64,000 nucleotides of DNA from Bin75 sp965223955 (GCA_965223955.1 OZ245029.1:248001-312000), one strand, 5' to 3'. Counted from the first letter of the stretch, positions 24,271-33,421 are shown. The notes: generated by a model not told the origin, from the sequence alone. Program-made: numbers and translations.

Positions 24271-27134
24271 GTCACGGCCTCGATGCAACGGTCACAGAGC
24301 GTCGGATGCTCGGGAACGCTGCCCACGGACACGCGATAATTCCAACAGCGCTCACATTTTTCCCCTTCCGCTTTCACGACGTTCACGCTCATTCCCAATG
24401 CCTCATCACTCCCCAGGTGAATTTCGCCGGACGGGTTTTCGGTGGGACTGATGACCACCTGGGACACGATAAACAGCGCCGGCAACTCGTTGTCATAGGC
24501 TTGCAGAAACTCGTGCAAGGCCGGAACGACATTCAGCACCACGCGAGCTTCCAGCGAAGACCCGATGACTTTTTCTCGCCGCTGTTGTTCCAATGCCGAA
24601 AGGACCACGGTCCGGATGGCCAGCAATCGTTTCCAGTTGGCGTCCAGTTCGGCCTCATCGGGTAACGCCACGGGCTCGGGAAAGGTCGAGAGGTGGACCG
24701 AATCGCCGGTCGCCGGAGACGTTGCTTTGCCCGGCACGGCGTCCCACACGTCTTCCGCGGTAAAGCTCAGGATGGGGGCCATGAGCCGGGCCAATCCCGT
24801 GACGATTTGAAACAGGACCATTTGTGATCCCCGTCGCAGGGGTGAGTCTTGCGGAAAGGTGTAGAGCCGGTCTTTCAAAATATCCAGGTAGGTCGCACTC
24901 ATGTCCACGGAACAGAAGTAGTCCAGTTCATGCACGATCTGCCGAAAATCGAACTCCTCGTAGCCTTGCCGAACGCGGCGAATGACGTTATTGAATCGCA
25001 GCAGGGCCCAGCGGTCCAACTCCGGCAATTGTGAGATCTCAACCTGATGCGCCGGATTGTGCGGATCGAAGTCATAGACGTTGCTGAGCAGGTACCGGCA
25101 GGTATTCCGGATTTTCCGGTAGGCCTCGACCAATTGTTTGAGGATTTGCGATGAGATTCGCAGGTCTTCCTGATAATCCTGGGCCGCGACCCACAAACGA
25201 AGGATTTCCGCACCGTGCTGTTTGATTACGTCCTGCGGGGCCATCACGTTCCCGGCTGACTTGGACATCTTCTTGCCCTGGCCATCCACCACGAACCCAT
25301 GCGTCAGCACGGCCCGATAGGGCGCTTGTCCGTCCGTGGTCACGGATGACAAGAGCGCGCTGTGGAACCACCCCCGATGTTGGTCCGACCCTTCCAGGTA
25401 CAAACTCGCCGGCCACCAGCCTTCGCCCTGTTGTTTCACGACCGCGGCATGACTCACCCCCGACTCCAACCACACGTCCAGGATATCCTGTTCCTTGTTG
25501 AATTCGGCGGCCCCGCATGCCCTACAGGTCGTTCCGTCGGGGAGCAATTCCTGCGCCGGTCGTTCGAACCACACGTCCGAGCCATGCTCACTCACCAGGC
25601 CGGCGATTCGCTCGATGACTTGCGGGTTGATCAACGAGGTCTGGCATTGCGCACAGGTGAATCCGGGAATCGGCGTTCCCCAAATCCGTTGACGGGACAA
25701 ACACCAGTCCGGCCGGTTCTCGATCATGCCATAGATGCGCTCGCGACCTCGCTCCGGGATCCATTGCACGCGGTCGATTTCTTCGAGCGCCCGCTCGCGC
25801 AACCGGCCTTTGTCCATGGAGACGAACCATTGCTGCGTGGCGCGAAAAATCACCGGCTTCTTGCAGCGCCAGCAATGGGGATAGGAATGGGTCATTGAGC
25901 CGTGGCCGACCAACACGTCCAGTTGCCGAAGTTTTTCCACGATGGCCGGGTCGGCTTTGAACACGTGCTGCCCGGCGAACTCGTGGACCTCATTCGTGAA
26001 ACGTCCGTAATCATCGACCGGCACCAGGACCTGAAGTGGTTCAGGCAGCATTCCTTCCGAGGTACGTGCATTATATTTCAAGGCCAGCAGGTAGTCGTCC
26101 ATCCCATGATCCGGCGCGATATGCACGCACCCGGTTCCCTGTTCCAGGGTCACGAAGTCACCAAGCAAAACCGGCGAAAGCCCGTTGCTCAAGGGCCGTT
26201 GACAGCGAAGAGCCTCGAATCCGTCATGGCCTTTTTTGTGGGCGAGGATCTCGGGGGCTTTCAAATTACAGTCTTTGCACACCTTCTCGACCAGTTCCTC
26301 CGCCATAACCAGGACTTCGTCGCCGACGCGTACGAACGCATACTCGATTTCAGGATGCATCGCGATAGCCTGATTCGCCGGAAGCGTCCAGGGCGTCGTG
26401 GTCCAAATGACGATGGAGACTTTCTCGACATCAGCCAGTTCAGGTATGCCAAATAAGTTGCCTGAGGCCAATATGGCAGAGGGGTAATCGAACGGAAACT
26501 TCACGAAGATTGAGGGAGAGGCATGGTCCATGTATTCCACCTCGGCCTCGGCCAAGGCGGTCTGGTCCTGCGTGCACCACAACACCGGTTTCAGCCCTTT
26601 ATACACCCCGCCCTGCTCCACGAATTTTCCGAACTCTCGAATGATCGTCGCTTCGTAGGCCTTGTCCATCGTGAGGTAGGGATGGTCCCAATCACCCAGG
26701 ACGCCTAACCGTTGAAACTCGTCCCGTTGGATGTTCCAGAATTTGTCCGCGTACTCGCGACATTGCCGGCGCAGTTCCGTGGCGCTCATGTCCTTTTTCT
26801 TCTCGCCCAGTTGCTTCGTGACCTGGTGTTCGATGGGCAACCCGTGACAATCCCAGCCCGGAACGTAGGGCGCCTGCATGCCTTCCATGGTGCGGGACTT
26901 GACGATGATGTCTTTGAGAATTTTGTTGAGCGCGTGACCGATGTGAATATGACCATTGGCGTAGGGCGGGCCGTCATGAAGGACGTACAGCGGCTTGCCG
27001 GATCGGGATGATTGAATGCGTTCATAGAGCCCCTGCTTCATCCACCGCTCGACGAACTCCGGCTCGCGGTTCGGCAGGTTCCCTTTCATGGGGAATGCCG
27101 TCTGGGGCAAGTTGAGCGTTGATTTATAATCCAT
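24267..27134 (-). CDS. ileS: Isoleucyl-tRNA synthetase
   Basis: Charges tRNA-Ile; 955 residues, class I. The HIGH motif is at 64-67 (PPYANGHIHIGHALNK), the KMSKS loop reads GKKMSKSAGN near residue 610, and the editing domain carries TTTPWTLPANQAIAMHP. A C-terminal zinc finger has CERCWNYR and LCDRC, the bacterial IleS type. The ATG at 27134 (MDYKSTLNLPQTAFPMKGNL) is the family start; an upstream in-frame ATG at 27188 lies in repeat-adjacent sequence. It is coupled to lspA by a stop/start overlap. Confidence 0.96.
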   Translation of the reverse strand: MDYKSTLNLPQTAFPMKGNLPNREPEFVERWMKQGLYERIQSSRSGKPLYVLHDGPPYANGHIHIGHALNKILKDIIVKSRTMEGMQAPYVPGWDCHGLPIEHQVTKQLGEKKKDMSATELRRQCREYADKFWNIQRDEFQRLGVLGDWDHPYLTMDKAYEATIIREFGKFVEQGGVYKGLKPVLWCTQDQTALAEAEVEYMDHASPSIFVKFPFDYPSAILASGNLFGIPELADVEKVSIVIWTTTPWTLPANQAIAMHPEIEYAFVRVGDEVLVMAEELVEKVCKDCNLKAPEILAHKKGHDGFEALRCQRPLSNGLSPVLLGDFVTLEQGTGCVHIAPDHGMDDYLLALKYNARTSEGMLPEPLQVLVPVDDYGRFTNEVHEFAGQHVFKADPAIVEKLRQLDVLVGHGSMTHSYPHCWRCKKPVIFRATQQWFVSMDKGRLRERALEEIDRVQWIPERGRERIYGMIENRPDWCLSRQRIWGTPIPGFTCAQCQTSLINPQVIERIAGLVSEHGSDVWFERPAQELLPDGTTCRACGAAEFNKEQDILDVWLESGVSHAAVVKQQGEGWWPASLYLEGSDQHRGWFHSALLSSVTTDGQAPYRAVLTHGFVVDGQGKKMSKSAGNVMAPQDVIKQHGAEILRLWVAAQDYQEDLRISSQILKQLVEAYRKIRNTCRYLLSNVYDFDPHNPAHQVEISQLPELDRWALLRFNNVIRRVRQGYEEFDFRQIVHELDYFCSVDMSATYLDILKDRLYTFPQDSPLRRGSQMVLFQIVTGLARLMAPILSFTAEDVWDAVPGKATSPATGDSVHLSTFPEPVALPDEAELDANWKRLLAIRTVVLSALEQQRREKVIGSSLEARVVLNVVPALHEFLQAYDNELPALFIVSQVVISPTENPSGEIHLGSDEALGMSVNVVKAEGEKCERCWNYRVSVGSVPEHPTLCDRCIEAVT

Positions 27135-27183
27135 CGTCTTCTTCTGGCATTGGCATGAAAATAGCCAACGACATCCCGAATTG

Positions 27184-27364
27184 GTCATTCCGAGCGTAGC
27201 GCCTGTCCTGAGTACGCCCTGAGTTTTGCGAAGGGTCTTTCGAAGGAAGGAATCTCTCGCTCAACCACTGAACGCATGGAAAAGCAGATCCTTCGCTTCG
27301 CTCAGGATGACAACTTGGGACATTTTCATCTCTGGGGGTGCAGGCGGCAAGCCTGCATGAGGGA
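27184..27364. repeat. CATTCCGAGCG dispersed repeat
   Basis: Contains GGTCATTCCGAGCGTAGCG, an internal extra segment (CCTGTCCTGAGTACGCC), GATCCTTCGCTTCGCTCAGG and GGCAAGCCTGCATGAGGGA. Same family as 2477-2614 and 38259-38385. Confidence 0.75.
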
Positions 27365-27374
27365 ATCCCGCTCG

Positions 27375-28478
27375 TTAGCTGACCGCCATCATTCGATCGA
27401 GCGCCATCCGGGCCGGGACCTTGTCATCGTCCGGCACGGAAATCTGATTCACCACACAGCCTTGCGCGAGATTCTCCATGCTCCAACACAGGTGAGCGGC
27501 ATCGATCCGAAACATGGTCGCGCACCGGCAGACGGTGGGAGAAAGGAAAAACACCTGCTTGTCGGTTTCTTCATGTTTCAGCCGGTTGACCAGATTCAAC
27601 TCCGTCCCCACGGCCCACAGGGTCCCCGGTTGAGCCTGTTTGACCGTCTGAATAATACGCTCGGTGGACCCCACCACATCGGCCTGCTTGACCACGTCTT
27701 CGTGGCATTCCGGATGCACGATGATCCGAATACCCGGATAGGTCTTGCGAAAGTACTCCACGTGCGTGGATTGAAACATCTGATGAACGCTGCAATGCCC
27801 CTTCCATAAAATCAGGCGGGCTTTCCGTATCGCTTCTTTCGTGTTCCCCCCGTACGGCAGGTACGGGTCCCAGACGATCATCTGTTCCCGCGGCATTCCC
27901 ATGGTATTGGCCACGTTGCGTCCGAGATGCTCGTCCGGGAAGAACAGGATTTTTTCTCGCCGGGCCCAGCACCATTCCATGACGGCCTTGGCATTGGACG
28001 ACGTACAGGTAATGCCCCCATGCTCCCCGCAAAAGGCTTTGAGGACCGCGGCAGAGTTCACGTACACCGCCGGCATGACTTCCTCTTCCACGGACAGCAC
28101 GCGCCCCAGTTCTTCCCAACACTGATCCACCTGCTCGATGGCCGCCATATCCGCCATGGAACACCCCGCGGCCAAATCCGGTAAAAGGACGGTCTGGTTC
28201 GACCGGCTCAAAATATCGGCGGTTTCCGCCATGAAGTGGACGCCGCAAAAGACCACGTAGGGGTGCTGCGACCGTTCCGCCGCCAACTTGGACAGCAACA
28301 GGGAGTCCCCCCTGAGGTCGGCATGCACGATGACTTCATCCCGCTGATAGTTATGCCCTAGGATCAGCACCCGATCGCCGAGGGCCTTCTTGGCCACCCG
28401 GGTCCGGGCAAAGAGTTCCTCGACCGGGACCGATTCATAATCGGTTACGGGGAACGCCCTGATTTCAACGGAATTCAC
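27375..28478 (-). CDS. nadA: Quinolinate synthase A
   Basis: Condenses iminoaspartate with dihydroxyacetone phosphate to quinolinate for NAD synthesis; 367 residues, [4Fe-4S] enzyme. Family blocks are LGHNYQRDEVI, FCGVHFMAETADILS, DLAAGCSMADM, ITCTSSNA, VHPECHEDV and the late CRCATMFRI. The cluster cysteines should be those of GCSMAD, PECHED and the late block. The GTG start is preceded by GAGGTGAGAG. No nadB or nadC is visible nearby. Confidence 0.94.
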   Translation of the reverse strand: MNSVEIRAFPVTDYESVPVEELFARTRVAKKALGDRVLILGHNYQRDEVIVHADLRGDSLLLSKLAAERSQHPYVVFCGVHFMAETADILSRSNQTVLLPDLAAGCSMADMAAIEQVDQCWEELGRVLSVEEEVMPAVYVNSAAVLKAFCGEHGGITCTSSNAKAVMEWCWARREKILFFPDEHLGRNVANTMGMPREQMIVWDPYLPYGGNTKEAIRKARLILWKGHCSVHQMFQSTHVEYFRKTYPGIRIIVHPECHEDVVKQADVVGSTERIIQTVKQAQPGTLWAVGTELNLVNRLKHEETDKQVFFLSPTVCRCATMFRIDAAHLCWSMENLAQGCVVNQISVPDDDKVPARMALDRMMAVS

Positions 28479-28641
28479 GCTCTCACCTCTTCCTCCGGTG
28501 ACTCAAACATGCTCAATGGCTTGCTCCCTTCACTTGATGGTCAAGCATCTACCCAGTCTAAACTTTTGATTGTAGCAGATATAGAACATCCTGCAACAGT
28601 GCCTGGAGGGGACGTGTTCCTGACACGTGCCGGCATAGTCC

Positions 28642-28680
28642 TTGACATGGCTGGTTACTGTAGCTACATTATGGCTACAT
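28642..28680 (+). promoter_or_regulatory. Promoter and operator of the RelB/DinJ antitoxin
   Basis: TTGACA at 28642-28647, a 17-base spacer, and TACATT at 28665-28670 form a likely sigma-70 promoter. The perfect palindrome TGTAGCTACA (28659-28668) and a second half-site ATGGCTACAT (28671-28680) overlap the -10, as in autoregulated antitoxin promoters. Confidence 0.65.
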
Positions 28681-28700
28681 ATTATAGGAGGAAATCCGTG

Positions 28701-28958
28701 ATGAGTGCCGATACTGTCGTGCGCGCCAGGATCGATAGCGATACCAAAGTACGAGCTACTAAAGTGCTCCATGCCATGGGTTTGTCAGTGTCCGATGCCA
28801 TTCGCCTGCTGTTGGTGCGAGTGGCAAATGAAAAACGATTGCCATTCGCCGTCCAGGTGCCGAACGCCAGGACTGTCAAAGCCATGAAGGAATTACACGA
28901 AGGCAAGGGCAAGCGTTTCGGCAGTGCCGAAGAACTGTTCCGGGATCTGGACATCTGA
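28701..28958 (+). CDS. RelB/DinJ-family antitoxin, now without an intact toxin
   Basis: An 85-residue antitoxin. The ribbon-helix-helix N-terminus VVRARIDSDTKVRATKVLHAMGLSVSDAIRLLL is family-typical and should dimerise on the operator upstream. The C-terminal toxin-neutralising region ends KRFGSAEELFRDLDI. TAGGAGG nine bases before the ATG is a strong ribosome site; a GTG one codon earlier is also possible. The toxin frame begins immediately after the stop but is cut by a repeat, so this antitoxin is orphaned. Confidence 0.88.
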   Translation: MSADTVVRARIDSDTKVRATKVLHAMGLSVSDAIRLLLVRVANEKRLPFAVQVPNARTVKAMKELHEGKGKRFGSAEELFRDLDI

Positions 28959-29141
28959 GTGCTGACCCCGGTTCGGTCCACACAGTTCAAACATTACCGC
29001 CTATTGAGCCGTGACGGTAATTTCGAAGTCTCCCTTCTGTCGTCCCTGCAAGTTTTTTGCAGGAATCCAGTCCTATTTGTTGCAAAACCGGGCAAGGTAA
29101 GAAAAAGACCCTGGATTCCCGATTACAAACGTCGGGAATGA
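28959..29141 (+). pseudogene. YafQ-like toxin fragment truncated by a repeat
   Basis: A GTG directly after the antitoxin stop opens MLTPVRSTQFKHYRLLSRDG, close to the YafQ start (MLTPVRSxQFKxDVKxxxRRG). From about 29025 the frame reads into a CATTCCCGAC-family repeat and loses all similarity. The catalytic half is missing. Confidence 0.75.
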
Positions 29142-29143
29142 CG
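29030..29143. repeat. CATTCCCGAC-family repeat inserted in the toxin gene
   Basis: Outer halves CTTCTGTCGTCCCTGC...GCAGGAATCCAG and CTGGATTCCCGATTACAAAC/GTCGGGAATGA bracket about 45 bases. It is followed by GGCTATTTTCATATCAA at 29150-29166, the flank shared by other repeats in the window. Confidence 0.75.
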
Positions 29144-29209
29144 GAAAGGGGCTATTTTCATATCAATGACTGTGTTCAACATTCAAACTTTGCATGAGAC
29201 AACATTACA

Positions 29210-29278
29210 TTGCTATTATTGCTATAATATTGCTATTACATGATGCGAGATTGCTATATTTAGCTATGTTTTCGCTAT
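29210..29278. promoter_or_regulatory. Helically phased TTGCTAT array over a promoter
   Basis: TTGCTAT begins at 29210, 29219, 29230 and 29251, with variants TAGCTAT at 29261 and TCGCTAT at 29272. Steps are 9, 11, 21, 10 and 11 bases, close to one helical turn. A perfect TATAAT (29223-29228) lies inside. The stretch is AT-rich against its surroundings. It ends 66 bases before the gene at 29345, so it is probably a cooperative operator. Confidence 0.65.
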
Positions 29279-29344
29279 TTCCTGTGAAACAACACCTTCG
29301 GAATGGGGATAGACCACTCAAACTGATTTGGGGAGGCCGAAGAG

Positions 29345-29776
29345 ATGTCTGAAAACGATGCACGTCTGGATGCCTATCGCATGGTATTGGAAGATCTGGA
29401 AAAAAGAAAAATGGCAATCGAAGCTGCCATTGGCAGCATTGCGTCTTTGATGGGAGAAAGCGAACCAACGTTAGATGCCTGCATGCCGGTTGCCCCTTCC
29501 AAAAGCAAAGAGCCTTGTCACGTCGAGTCCGGTTCATTTGCCGATTTGACGTTAACCGAAGCCACCCGACGTTATCTGGGGATGGTGAAAGAGCCCCAAT
29601 CCACTGCTGAGATTGCAGAAGCCCTTGAGAGAGGGGGATATCCTACCAAATCTCGAAATTTCAGAAATACGGTCAGGTCGGTCCTGGACCGGCATTCAAA
29701 AACCGTGGGGGAAATCGTGAAAGTTCAAAAGAACTGGGGATTGGCCGAGTGGTACCGGGACGGAGGCGAGTCGTGA
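29345..29776 (+). CDS. Coiled-coil and winged-helix-like protein
   Basis: Unrecognised family, 143 residues. An N-terminal helix pair (SENDARLDAYRMVLEDLEKRK) suggests a coiled coil. A central linker (about 40-65) precedes a C-terminal domain ADLTLTEATRRYLGMVKEPQ, STAEIAEALERGGYPTKSRN and NTVRSVLDRH, which has the pattern of a winged helix: helix, helix, then recognition helix. The ATG follows GGGAGG. The phased TTGCTAT array upstream makes an autoregulated DNA-binding protein an attractive idea. Partner genes are not evident. Confidence 0.7.
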   Translation: MSENDARLDAYRMVLEDLEKRKMAIEAAIGSIASLMGESEPTLDACMPVAPSKSKEPCHVESGSFADLTLTEATRRYLGMVKEPQSTAEIAEALERGGYPTKSRNFRNTVRSVLDRHSKTVGEIVKVQKNWGLAEWYRDGGES

Positions 29777-29854
29777 TCCAAGTCCTTCGGCATCGGTTTT
29801 TGTGGCATCCACTATCTCCAGCCCTTCACGCCCTTGCCCTGCACAATAGACTGA

Positions 29855-29883
29855 TTGACAAGCAAAAGGGCAAGGCGTACGAT
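29855..29883 (+). promoter_or_regulatory. Sigma-70 promoter of the thiamine operon
   Basis: TTGACA at 29855-29860, a 17-base spacer, and TACGAT at 29878-29883. Transcription would start about 10 bases before the riboswitch. Confidence 0.65.
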
Positions 29884-29899
29884 AGTTTGCTTGGAAAAT

Positions 29900-29984
29900 A
29901 GCTAGGGGAGCCAGTTGGCTGAGAGTCTTTGTGACGAAGACAACCCTCAGGACCTGATCTGGGTAATTCCAGCGTAGGGAAGCG
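29900..29984 (+). ncRNA. TPP riboswitch (THI element)
   Basis: Thiamine-pyrophosphate sensor upstream of thiC. Conserved blocks in order are GGGGAGCC, GCTGAGAG, ACCCTCAGGACCTGATCTGG, and GTAATTCCAGCGTAGGGAAG. The variable P3 stem is short. Binding of TPP should favour the terminator hairpin directly downstream. Confidence 0.95.
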
Positions 29985-30008
29985 GACATATGCTGCCTTG
30001 TGTGTGTG

Positions 30009-30043
30009 AGCCGCTCCGGAAGTTGGAGAGCGGCTTTTTTATT
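30009..30043 (+). terminator. Riboswitch-controlled intrinsic terminator
   Basis: AGCCGCTC pairs with GAGCGGCT around an 11-base loop, followed by TTTTTT. It lies between the TPP riboswitch and the thiC start and is the probable expression platform. Confidence 0.85.
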
Positions 30044-30073
30044 ATCAGAGGTTCCTTAGGAAAGGATTTCCGT

Positions 30074-31999
30074 ATGAGCCATACCGAACTCCCTCACCCC
30101 CCTTCCGCCAACGGGAAGGAGTCTGATGGTCATGCACCCACGTCGGCCTTAACCACGACGCCGCTTCCCGCCTCCAAGAAAGTGTACGTCAAAGGGGAGC
30201 AAGACGGCGTGGCCGTGCCCATGCGTGAAATTTTTCTTTCCTCCCCCAAGAAGGAGAACGGCGCGTCCGCCGGACCGTCGGTCCTCGTGTACGACACGTC
30301 CGGGCCTTATACCGATCCCTCAACGGAAATCGATATTCAAGGCGGCCTTTCCCCATTACGCCATGATTGGATTCTGGCACGGCAGGACGTGGAAGCCTTA
30401 TCTGACGTCTCTTCCGAGTACGGACGACTGCGGGCCAATGATCCGGCTCTCACCGCCCTGCGCTTTGGCCACATTCGCAAACCGTTGAGGGCGAAACCGG
30501 GCAAGAACGTCTCACAACTGCATTATGCCCGCCAGGGCATCATCACCCCCGAGATGGAATTTGTGGCTATCCGGGAAACACAACGACGGGAGGAAGCACA
30601 AGCCCACTCGAACGGCACCTCCCATGGCGTGGAACAACATCCCGGACAAGCCTGGGGGGCGACGCTTCCTCAAACCATCACCCCGGAATTCGTCCGTGAT
30701 GAGGTGGCCCGTGGCCGCGCGATTATCCCGGCCAATATCAACCATCCGGAAATCGAGCCGATGATTATCGGCAGAAACTTTTTGGTGAAGATCAACGCCA
30801 ATATCGGCAATTCCGCCGTGGTGTCGTCGATCGAAGAGGAAGTCGAAAAAATGATCTGGGCCATCCGGTGGGGATCCGATACGGTCATGGACCTGTCGAC
30901 CGGCAAAAATATTCATGAGACCCGGGAATGGATCATTCGCAACGCCCCCGTCCCCATCGGGACCGTCCCCATTTATCAGGCGCTGGAAAAAGTCGGGGGG
31001 AAAGCTGAAGAGCTGACGTGGGAACTCTATCGGGACACGCTGATCGAACAGGCTGAACAGGGGGTTGATTATTTCACCATTCACGCCGGCGTCAAGTTGG
31101 CGTACGTGCCCCTCACCGCGAACCGGATGACCGGCATTGTTTCACGAGGGGGGTCCATTCATGCCAAATGGTGTCTCTCTCATCACCGGGAAAACTTTAC
31201 GTATACCCACTTCGAAGAAATTTGCGAGATCATGAAGGCGTATGACGTGTCATTCAGTCTGGGCGACGGGTTGCGACCCGGCTCGATTGCCGATGCCAAC
31301 GACCAGGCGCAGTTTGCCGAACTCGAGACGTTGGGAGAATTGACCAAGCTCGCCTGGGCGCACGACGTGCAGGTCATGATCGAAGGACCCGGCCACGTGC
31401 CCATGCACATGATCCATGAAAACATGGAACGGCAATTGGAGGCGTGTCACGAAGCACCGTTCTATACCCTGGGGCCCCTCACCACCGACGTCGCACCCGG
31501 GTATGACCACATTACGTCGGGTATCGGGGCGGCGATGATCGGCTGGTACGGGTGTGCCATGCTGTGCTACGTCACGCCCAAAGAACACCTCGGCCTGCCG
31601 GCGAAAGAAGACGTCAAGACCGGAGTCATTACATACAAAATCGCTGCACATGCCGCGGACCTGGCCAAAGGACACCCCGGGGCACAACGCCGTGACAACG
31701 CGTTATCGCAAGCCCGGTTCGAGTTCCGGTGGGAGGATCAATTCAATCTCTCTCTGGATCCCGACACGGCTCGATCGTATCACGATGCCACGCTTCCCGA
31801 CCAAGCCGCGAAGGGCGCCCATTTCTGCTCGATGTGCGGCCCCCAGTTTTGTTCGATGAAAATCACGCAAGACGTGCGTGATTATGCCGCTCAACTCGAT
31901 ATGGCTGAACAGCAAGCCCTGGAAACCGGGCTTCAGGAAAAAGCCGACGAGTTTCGAAAAACCGGCGGGGAACTGTATGTGCAACCCGAAAAGCCGTAA
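30074..31999 (+). CDS. thiC: Phosphomethylpyrimidine synthase
   Basis: Radical-SAM enzyme converting aminoimidazole ribotide to the thiamine pyrimidine HMP-P; 641 residues. Core blocks are YTDPSTEIDIQGGL, NINHPEIEPMIIGRNFLVKINANIGNS, RNAPVPIGTVPIYQALEK and DYFTIHAGV, and the noncanonical cluster motif CSMCGPQFC (CX2CX4C) is near the C-terminus. The ATG at 30074 is chosen because upstream in-frame codons lie in the riboswitch and terminator. It is controlled by the TPP riboswitch and followed by the thiazole gene. Confidence 0.97.
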   Translation: MSHTELPHPPSANGKESDGHAPTSALTTTPLPASKKVYVKGEQDGVAVPMREIFLSSPKKENGASAGPSVLVYDTSGPYTDPSTEIDIQGGLSPLRHDWILARQDVEALSDVSSEYGRLRANDPALTALRFGHIRKPLRAKPGKNVSQLHYARQGIITPEMEFVAIRETQRREEAQAHSNGTSHGVEQHPGQAWGATLPQTITPEFVRDEVARGRAIIPANINHPEIEPMIIGRNFLVKINANIGNSAVVSSIEEEVEKMIWAIRWGSDTVMDLSTGKNIHETREWIIRNAPVPIGTVPIYQALEKVGGKAEELTWELYRDTLIEQAEQGVDYFTIHAGVKLAYVPLTANRMTGIVSRGGSIHAKWCLSHHRENFTYTHFEEICEIMKAYDVSFSLGDGLRPGSIADANDQAQFAELETLGELTKLAWAHDVQVMIEGPGHVPMHMIHENMERQLEACHEAPFYTLGPLTTDVAPGYDHITSGIGAAMIGWYGCAMLCYVTPKEHLGLPAKEDVKTGVITYKIAAHAADLAKGHPGAQRRDNALSQARFEFRWEDQFNLSLDPDTARSYHDATLPDQAAKGAHFCSMCGPQFCSMKITQDVRDYAAQLDMAEQQALETGLQEKADEFRKTGGELYVQPEKP

Positions 32000-32068
32000 C
32001 CAACGGAAGCACGCGCCTTGCTCCCTGACCCTTTCCCGGAGGGAGAGGGCAACATAGGAATTTCTGTT

Positions 32069-32869
32069 ATGGACAATCTCCAGCCGGCGCCGCTTCGTGA
32101 ACGAGACGTGACTCGCCACATCGCGCGCGAATTCTATAAAGAGTTTGATCAACTCATTGAAAGTGACGTGATTATCGTGGGAGGCGGACCGTCGGGTCTG
32201 GTCTGCGCTCATGACCTGGCGACACAAGGATTTCGTACCCTTGTCATCGAACAAAGTCTCGCGCTCGGCGGAGGATTCTGGTCAGGCGGGTACCTCATGA
32301 ATAAAGCCACCCTGTGCGAACCCGCCCACGTCATCCTTGAGAGCATGGGCGTCCCGTGCAAACCCGTTAAAGAATGCGCGGGCATGAGAATCGTGGACCC
32401 TCCGCATGCCACCGCCCGCCTCATTGCCTCGGCGTATGAAGCCGGGGCGAAAGTGCTCAACCTGACCAAGGTGGTGGACCTGATCCTTCGCGGCGAGGGC
32501 GCGCTCGAAGGCGTCGTCGTCAATAACACGACGGCGGAGATGGCCGGACACGATATCATCCACGTCGATCCTATCGCACTCGAGTCGAAAGTCGTGGTCG
32601 ATGCCACCGGACATGACGCGGTCATTGTCGGATTGCTCAACCAGCGCGGTTTCCATCAAACGGTCCCGGGCAACGGGGCCATGTGGGTTGCACGTTCCGA
32701 GGCCATGGTTGTAGAAAATACCCGTGAGGTCTTCCCGAACTGTTTTGTCACCGGTTTGGCCGTGGCTGCCGTGGATGGCTCTCCCCGTATGGGTCCGGCT
32801 TTCGGGGCGATGTTGTTGTCGGGAAAACGTGCCGCCGCCCTCGTTCGTCATAAACTGAAAGGGGAGTAA
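32069..32869 (+). CDS. thi4: Thiazole synthase Thi4, sulfide-dependent type
   Basis: Makes the thiamine thiazole from NAD and glycine; 266 residues, FAD/NAD-binding fold with VIIVGGGPSGL at 35-45. In yeast THI4 a cysteine in the xCxDP segment donates its sulfur in a single turnover. Here that segment reads HVDP (His165), as in archaeal enzymes that use free sulfide catalytically with iron. The ATG at 32069 follows AGGAA; the earlier in-frame start lies in a repeat. It directly follows thiC, giving a compact riboswitch-controlled thiamine operon. Confidence 0.93.
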   Translation: MDNLQPAPLRERDVTRHIAREFYKEFDQLIESDVIIVGGGPSGLVCAHDLATQGFRTLVIEQSLALGGGFWSGGYLMNKATLCEPAHVILESMGVPCKPVKECAGMRIVDPPHATARLIASAYEAGAKVLNLTKVVDLILRGEGALEGVVVNNTTAEMAGHDIIHVDPIALESKVVVDATGHDAVIVGLLNQRGFHQTVPGNGAMWVARSEAMVVENTREVFPNCFVTGLAVAAVDGSPRMGPAFGAMLLSGKRAAALVRHKLKGE

Positions 32870-32907
32870 GGGACTCATTCGTTGCACGATTGGTCCTTCT
32901 GGAGTCA

Positions 32908-33421
32908 ATGAACCAACAAGATTTTATTCAACAGGGTGAAGGGCGGGAAGAGGACAAACTGACCGCGTGGGATTTATTCCAGCAGGGCTACGAATGTCAG
33001 ATGAAAGGCAATCTGGATGACGCCGTCAAATTATACCAGAACTCCATTGACCTCTTTCCGACGGCCGAAGCGTATACCTTCCTCGGATGGACCTACAGCT
33101 TTATGGGGCAATTGGACGAAGCCATTGAAGAATGTCATCGGGCCATCCGGACGGACCCGGACTTTGGGAATCCGTATAATGACATTGGGGCCTATCTCAT
33201 TGAACTGAACCGGTTGGATGAAGCGATCCCCTGGCTCGAACGCGCCACCACAGCCAGACGGTATGAAAGTCCGGCCTTTCCGCACATGAACCTGGGGCGC
33301 GTCTATGAACGAAAAGGCGACTGGTCACTCGCCATCGAATCGTATAAAACCGCCGTGACGCTCAATGCCAACTATATGCCGGCTAGGCGAGCGATGATGC
33401 GGCTGATCACCTTGATGAACT
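32908..33421 (+). CDS. TPR-repeat protein
   Basis: Soluble 171-residue protein built from about four TPR units: AWDLFQQGYECQMKGNLDDA, AEAYTFLGWTYSFMGQLDEA, GNPYNDIGAYLIELNRLDEA and FPHMNLGRVYERKGDWSLA. No signal peptide or catalytic domain is visible. The ATG at 32908 is preceded by GGAG only three bases away, so a TTG at 32890 cannot be excluded. It is 39 bases downstream of thi4 and may be read through from it. It ends against a REP element. Protein-protein scaffolding is the only supportable role. The stop codon ends at 33423. Confidence 0.8.

Noticed and set aside
29194..29201. Single ATGAGACA near the phased array
   Set aside because: One octamer is expected by chance in a window this long, and no -24/-12 element follows. 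I do not count it as part of the proposed regulon.
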